Shown here piece by piece: positions 60,223-64,000 of a DNA stretch of 64,000 nucleotides (the first letter of the stretch is position 1; the number at the start of each line of letters is the position of its first letter). The stretch covers positions 1-64,000 of the forward strand of contig NZ_SGXT01000018.1 of NCBI RefSeq assembly GCF_004216855.1. Direction: 5' to 3'. The notes under the pieces were generated by a model that saw nothing but the letters and a program-made list of their open reading frames with translations, ran no database searches and had not been told where the DNA came from. Both the position numbers and the translations under genes were made by a program. The DNA comes from Microcella alkaliphila. GTDB taxonomy: Bacteria; Actinomycetota; Actinomycetes; Actinomycetales; Microbacteriaceae.

Positions 60223-61830
60223 ATGACGCCGTTCAGCCTTCGCCGGCTGCTGGTGCGGCTGATAAGGCTCTGGCGCAGCTCGCTGCAACTGCGCACCGTC
60301 GCCATCACGGTGCTCGCCACCCTGTTCGCCGTCACGGTCATCAGCGGCTACATGGCCGTCACGATCGCCACGAACCTCTACGAGTCGCGCAAAGACCAGG
60401 TGCTCGCCGAGGCGCGGCAGGCGACGGCGAGCGCGCAGCTGCTGTTCGACTCGTCGGTCACGCAGACCGGCGCGATTGACGTGGAGACCGCCGCTGAGGC
60501 GGTGAGCCGCACGATCAGGCTGTCGACGAGTTCACCCACCCAGTTCGCGCTGTTGCGCACGCCCGGCCAGTCGACGCCGCAGATCATGCAGCAGCGGCAG
60601 AGCCCCGGCTTCGACCTCGGCGTCATCACGAGCGAGCTGCAGGCGGCGGTCGCCGAGGGCGGCGACGCCGTGTTCTCCCAGCCCATCGGCATAAACGGGG
60701 GCACGACGCTCGAGCCGGGCATCATCGTCGGCTCGACCATCGAGGTGCCGACCGCCGGCCAGTATGAGCTGTACCTCGTGTTTGGCGTGAGTGACGTGCA
60801 GCGCACCCTCGACTTCGTGCAGCAGACGCTGCTCATCGGCTCGTTGCTTCTCGTTCTCACGATCGGGCTCGTCACCTTCGTGGTCGTGCGTTTCGCCATC
60901 CGCCCGGTGCGGCTTGCGGCGCAGACGGCCGAGAAGCTCGCCGACGGCCAGCTGGAGGAGCGCATTCCGGAGCGCGGCCAAGACGTGGTCGCCACCCTCG
61001 CCCGCTCGTTCAACCGCATGGCCGACAGCCTGCAGCGTCAGATCACGCAGCTGGCCGACCTGTCGCGTGTGCAGCAGCGCTTCGTGAGCGACGTCAGTCA
61101 CGAGCTGCGAACGCCGCTCACGACGATCCGCCTCGCGGGCGACGTGATTTACGACCGGCGGAGGTCGTTCGATCCGACGACGGCCCGCACGGCGGAACTG
61201 CTGCACACGCAGGTGCAGCGCTTCGAGACGATGCTCGCCGACCTGCTCGAGATGAGCCGTTTCGACGCGGGCGCCGTCGACCTCGAGACGGAGCCGACGA
61301 ATCTCGTGCGCCTCGTCGAAGAGTCGATTGACAGCATCCGCCCCCTCGCCGAGCAAAAGGGCACCGAACTGCGTCTCGTCGCCCCCGGCGGCTACTTCGA
61401 GGCTGACGTCGATGCGCGCCGCATCCGCCGCATCCTGCAGAACCTGCTCGGCAACGCCGTCGATCACGGGGAGGGTCGCCCGGTCGTCACCTACGTCGAC
61501 TCCGACGCGCGGGCGGTCGCGATCGCCGTGCGCGACTACGGCATCGGCATGGACGGGGCCCAACTCGAGCGGGTCTTCGACCGATTCTGGCGCGCCGACC
61601 CCTCCCGCCAGCGAACGACCGGAGGCACGGGTCTCGGCCTCGCGATCGCGACGGAAGACGCGCACCTGCACGGCGGCGTTCTCGACGTGTGGAGCGAGCC
61701 GATGCAGGGCAGCTGCTTCCGCCTCACGCTGCCGCGGCGCCCCGGCGGCATCGTTCGGCACTCGCCGCTGGACCTCCCGCCCAGCGACCCGGTGGATGCT
61801 GTACTCACGGAGGGGGGACACGATGCGTAA
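60223..61830 (+). CDS. mtrB: Sensor histidine kinase MtrB
   Basis: Membrane kinase of 535 residues, partner of MtrA. Span 1 is at about residues 26-48, an extracytoplasmic sensor domain at 49-200, span 2 at about 203-224 and HAMP at 225-277. The phosphorylated His293 is in FVSDVSHELRTPLTTIRLA. The ATP-binding domain has the N box LLGNAVDHG and GGTGLGLAIATEDAHLHGG. Arrangement and length match MtrB of other actinobacteria. Its end overlaps lpqB by eight bases, so translation of the lipoprotein partner is coupled. Confidence 0.96.
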   Translation: MTPFSLRRLLVRLIRLWRSSLQLRTVAITVLATLFAVTVISGYMAVTIATNLYESRKDQVLAEARQATASAQLLFDSSVTQTGAIDVETAAEAVSRTIRLSTSSPTQFALLRTPGQSTPQIMQQRQSPGFDLGVITSELQAAVAEGGDAVFSQPIGINGGTTLEPGIIVGSTIEVPTAGQYELYLVFGVSDVQRTLDFVQQTLLIGSLLLVLTIGLVTFVVVRFAIRPVRLAAQTAEKLADGQLEERIPERGQDVVATLARSFNRMADSLQRQITQLADLSRVQQRFVSDVSHELRTPLTTIRLAGDVIYDRRRSFDPTTARTAELLHTQVQRFETMLADLLEMSRFDAGAVDLETEPTNLVRLVEESIDSIRPLAEQKGTELRLVAPGGYFEADVDARRIRRILQNLLGNAVDHGEGRPVVTYVDSDARAVAIAVRDYGIGMDGAQLERVFDRFWRADPSRQRTTGGTGLGLAIATEDAHLHGGVLDVWSEPMQGSCFRLTLPRRPGGIVRHSPLDLPPSDPVDAVLTEGGHDA

Positions 61831-63526
61831 CCGACGGCGCGGCCTGATCGCGGTGCTGCTCGCCCCCGTGCTCCTCGTCGCGGGCTGCGTCAGCGTGCCC
61901 ATGGCGGGGCCGGTCGAGCAGGGCGACGCCGTCACGGACCCGGTCGACACCGACTTCGAGTTTCTGCCCGCGGGGCCGACGCCGGGCGCGACGCAGGAGG
62001 AGATCTTGCAGGGCTTCTTCGCCGCGACAACCGCCTCGCAGGAGAACTACCGCATCGCCAGGTCGTACCTGAGCGACGCGATTTCGTCGGAGTGGAATCC
62101 CTACCAGTCGACGCTCGTGCGGGCACAGGAGGGTTTCGTCGAGCGTCTCGACGACACGACGCTCGAGTATTCGGTCCAGGTGATCGCGGAGGTCGATGCG
62201 GTCGGCCGCTACCGCGTCGCGCCCGAGGCAACCGAGCAGACCCTGCCCGAGTTCCGCTTCACCCGAGAGGGCGGCGAGTGGCGCATCGCCGAGCTGGGGG
62301 ACGGCATCCTGATTTCGCAGCAGGCGTTCCCGAGCGCGTTCAGCCAGCACGTTCTGTACTTCTACGACCCGACGTTCACGAATCTTGTGCCCGACCTTCG
62401 CTGGTTCCCGACCCGGTCCGGTGTGCCGACGCGCATCGTTCGTGCGCTGCTCGACGGCCCGTCCTCCTGGCTCGACCAGGGGGCGACCGTGTCGGCCATT
62501 CCGGAGGGGGTCGCGTTGGTCGCCGCGCCGGTGGGAATCGTCGACGGCCAGGCGGTCGTTGACCTGAGTTCCGAGATTCTCGAGCTGGGCGACGTCGAAC
62601 GTCAACGCCTGCTCGCGCAGTTCCGCGCGAGCTTCGGCTCGCTCGGCAACGTCGCCGGCGTGCAGCTCACGGTCGACCAGACGCCCGTCACGATCGCGGC
62701 GACGACCGAGGTTCCCGAGGTGAATCCTCAGGTCGACGGACGCCTGTTGCTGATGGGCCCCGATGGCGACCGTTTCGGTTTCTCGAGCGGCGGAGCCACG
62801 GTCGAGCCGGTCGGCCGGCTCAGTGAGCGCGCCATCGAATTGGGCGCCGTATCCCTCGCCCTCGGACCGACCCGCACGGTGGGCGCCATGCTCACCGAGC
62901 AGGGCGCGTGGATCGTGCGCAGCAACGATCTGGAACCGTTGCTGCTCGATAATCGCGCCGACCTCGTGCCGCCGAGCTTCGACGGGTTCCAGCTCATGTG
63001 GACGGCCACGAGCGACGCGAGTGAGGGGCTGAGCGCCATCACCACCGGAGGCGAGGTGATCCCCGTCGACGTCGTGCTGCCGGAGGGCACGCGTCTCGTG
63101 TCGATCGATGTCTCGCGTGACGATGCGCGCATCCTCATGCTGCTGCAGGGCGAGAGCGGCCCGCGCCTCGTCGTCGGCGCGATCGCTCGCGACGAGGCGA
63201 GCGGGCGCCCGCTGCGCATCGGCGACCTGCTCGACATCCCGATCGACGGAGCCGCGGGCGCCACGGCCGTCGACGCGGCCTGGGTCGACGAGGTGCGCGT
63301 GGCGTCGGTGATTGAGTCCTCACAGGGCACCGCTGTCGACCTGCACGAACTCGGCGGACGCTCGCGCTCGCTCGGCCGACCGCCCGGCGCCGTGCAGATC
63401 GTCGGTGGCAACGGCGGTGTCACAGGCCTCAGGGTTCTCACCGACACGGGAGTCGTCGTCGAGCCGCGCGGCAACGGCTGGCAGTCCACGGGCGTCCGCG
63501 CCTCCTTCCTCGGCGTGCAGCAGTAG
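61823..63526 (+). CDS. lpqB: Lipoprotein LpqB, MtrAB accessory protein
   Basis: 567-residue lipoprotein anchored at the outer face of the membrane, where it modulates MtrB. The lipobox LVAGC puts the acylated Cys at residue 22. A GerMN domain (about 60-310, with HVLYFYDPTFTNLVPDLRWFP and VPTRIVRALLDGPSSWL) is followed by a beta-propeller-like domain with repeated strands such as TRLVSIDVSRDDARILMLLQGESGPRLVVGAI. Its start overlaps the end of mtrB by eight bases and GGAGGGGGG lies about ten bases upstream. Confidence 0.95.
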   Translation: MRNRRRGLIAVLLAPVLLVAGCVSVPMAGPVEQGDAVTDPVDTDFEFLPAGPTPGATQEEILQGFFAATTASQENYRIARSYLSDAISSEWNPYQSTLVRAQEGFVERLDDTTLEYSVQVIAEVDAVGRYRVAPEATEQTLPEFRFTREGGEWRIAELGDGILISQQAFPSAFSQHVLYFYDPTFTNLVPDLRWFPTRSGVPTRIVRALLDGPSSWLDQGATVSAIPEGVALVAAPVGIVDGQAVVDLSSEILELGDVERQRLLAQFRASFGSLGNVAGVQLTVDQTPVTIAATTEVPEVNPQVDGRLLLMGPDGDRFGFSSGGATVEPVGRLSERAIELGAVSLALGPTRTVGAMLTEQGAWIVRSNDLEPLLLDNRADLVPPSFDGFQLMWTATSDASEGLSAITTGGEVIPVDVVLPEGTRLVSIDVSRDDARILMLLQGESGPRLVVGAIARDEASGRPLRIGDLLDIPIDGAAGATAVDAAWVDEVRVASVIESSQGTAVDLHELGGRSRSLGRPPGAVQIVGGNGGVTGLRVLTDTGVVVEPRGNGWQSTGVRASFLGVQQ

Positions 63527-63590
63527 CGACTGTCCACGGATGCCCGTGCGGGCACTCCGCGCAGCTCACCCCTCGGGCACCCTCCCGGGC

Positions 63591-64000
63591 ATGGCCGACG
63601 CGCTCACGCCCCTGTCTTCGTCCCGTTCGCCCTCGTCTCCGCTGCGGCCGCCGCGGCCGATCATCGCCGCTGCGCTGCGCTCGGCCTGGGCGCTGGTCGC
63701 TCCGGTCGAGTGCGTGGGCTGCGACGAGCCCGACGTGGTGGTGTGCGCGGCGTGCGCGGCCGAGCTCGAACCCCGCGTGCGCACCGCACCGCTCACGGTG
63801 GGCCGTGACGACGTTCCCCTCGTCGCGGCACTCGACTACGAAGGGGTGCCGAGGCGGGCCCTACTCGCGCTGAAGGAGGAGGGGCGCACCGAGCTCGCGG
63901 GCCCGCTCGCCGCCGCGGTCGACGCGGCCGTGGTCGAGGCCTACCGACAGGCGGCCCGCTACACCGTAAACCGGCGCGAGTCGCCGCTGCTCGTGGCGGT
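63591..64000 (+). CDS. ComF family protein, N-terminal part (cut by window edge)
   Basis: Open frame from the ATG at 63591 to the end of the window (about 136 codons). It carries a zinc-ribbon-like C-x2-C ... C-x2-C motif (CVGCDEPDVVVCAAC near residues 43-57), followed by LVAALDYEGVPRRALLALKEEGRTELAGPLAAAV, the ComF signature before the phosphoribosyltransferase domain, which lies beyond the window. ComF proteins support DNA uptake or act as nucleotide-binding phosphoribosyltransferase homologues; role here unproven. A ComF-like gene after lpqB (Rv3242c-type) is conserved in actinobacteria. The N-terminus before the zinc motif is rich in Ser, Pro and Arg, so the exact start is uncertain. Confidence 0.88.
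   Translation, partial: MADALTPLSSSRSPSSPLRPPRPIIAAALRSAWALVAPVECVGCDEPDVVVCAACAAELEPRVRTAPLTVGRDDVPLVAALDYEGVPRRALLALKEEGRTELAGPLAAAVDAAVVEAYRQAARYTVNRRESPLLVA

Overview
The window is high-GC DNA (about 70% G+C across most of it) from an actinobacterium, most probably of the family Microbacteriaceae. The evidence is a WhiB2-type regulator, the MtrA-MtrB-LpqB system, DUF3499 and DUF5719 proteins, a MoxR/DUF58/DUF4350/DUF4129 cluster, cell wall-binding repeat 2 proteins, and many genes that appear to be read from leaderless mRNAs (a TANNNT hexamer 6-7 bases before an ATG or GTG). The species assignment is inference.

Positions 1-6200 begin with the right end of an ISL3-family insertion sequence that landed exactly on the stop codon of rmlA. 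Next come rmlA, a WsaF-like rhamnosyltransferase, a GT4 enzyme, and a divergent Wzm/Wzt ABC exporter. This stretch is clearly poorer in G+C than the rest and looks like an acquired rhamnan-type glycan module.

Positions 6200-27282 are a large glycan locus. It has a WbbL-like rhamnosyltransferase, a GT2-GT4-DUF2142 run, and a minus-strand operon of GT2, DUF2304, nucleotide-sugar dehydrogenase and GT4. An eleven-gene plus-strand operon then starts with an acetyltransferase, an aminotransferase and an oxidoreductase that, with the dehydrogenase, would make a UDP-2,3-diacetamido-uronic acid. It continues with a GT4, an ABC flippase-like protein, and six glycosyltransferase-like genes in the paralogous order A-B-C-C'-A'-B'. 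Nearly all are joined by 4-base stop/start overlaps.

Positions 27396-40494 hold three secreted proteins with cell wall-binding repeat 2 domains (one with a hemagglutinin-like N-terminus, one an S1 serine protease, one a penicilloyl-serine-transferase-fold protein). Among them are two O-antigen-ligase/polymerase-like membrane proteins, a damaged galE-like gene, an acyl-CoA dehydrogenase, manA and an intact galE. A plausible reading is that the glycan made by the locus anchors these proteins to the wall.

Positions 40591-49692 are a conserved actinobacterial core: whiB2, a giant GT2-membrane protein, DUF5719, a zincin-like protein, DUF3499, phosphomannomutase and adenosylhomocysteinase. The resemblance to the manA-manB-whiB2-sahH-mtrAB-lpqB region of mycobacteria is clear. 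A 465-base gap before sahH holds strong inverted repeats.

Positions 49719-64000 hold the RDD, SpoIIM, DUF58, MoxR, DUF4350, DUF4129 and membrane-protein cluster. It is interrupted by a fur-katA pair and by a 434-base repeat-rich gap. The window ends with mtrA, mtrB, lpqB and the start of a ComF-family gene. No tRNA, rRNA or CRISPR array was seen.
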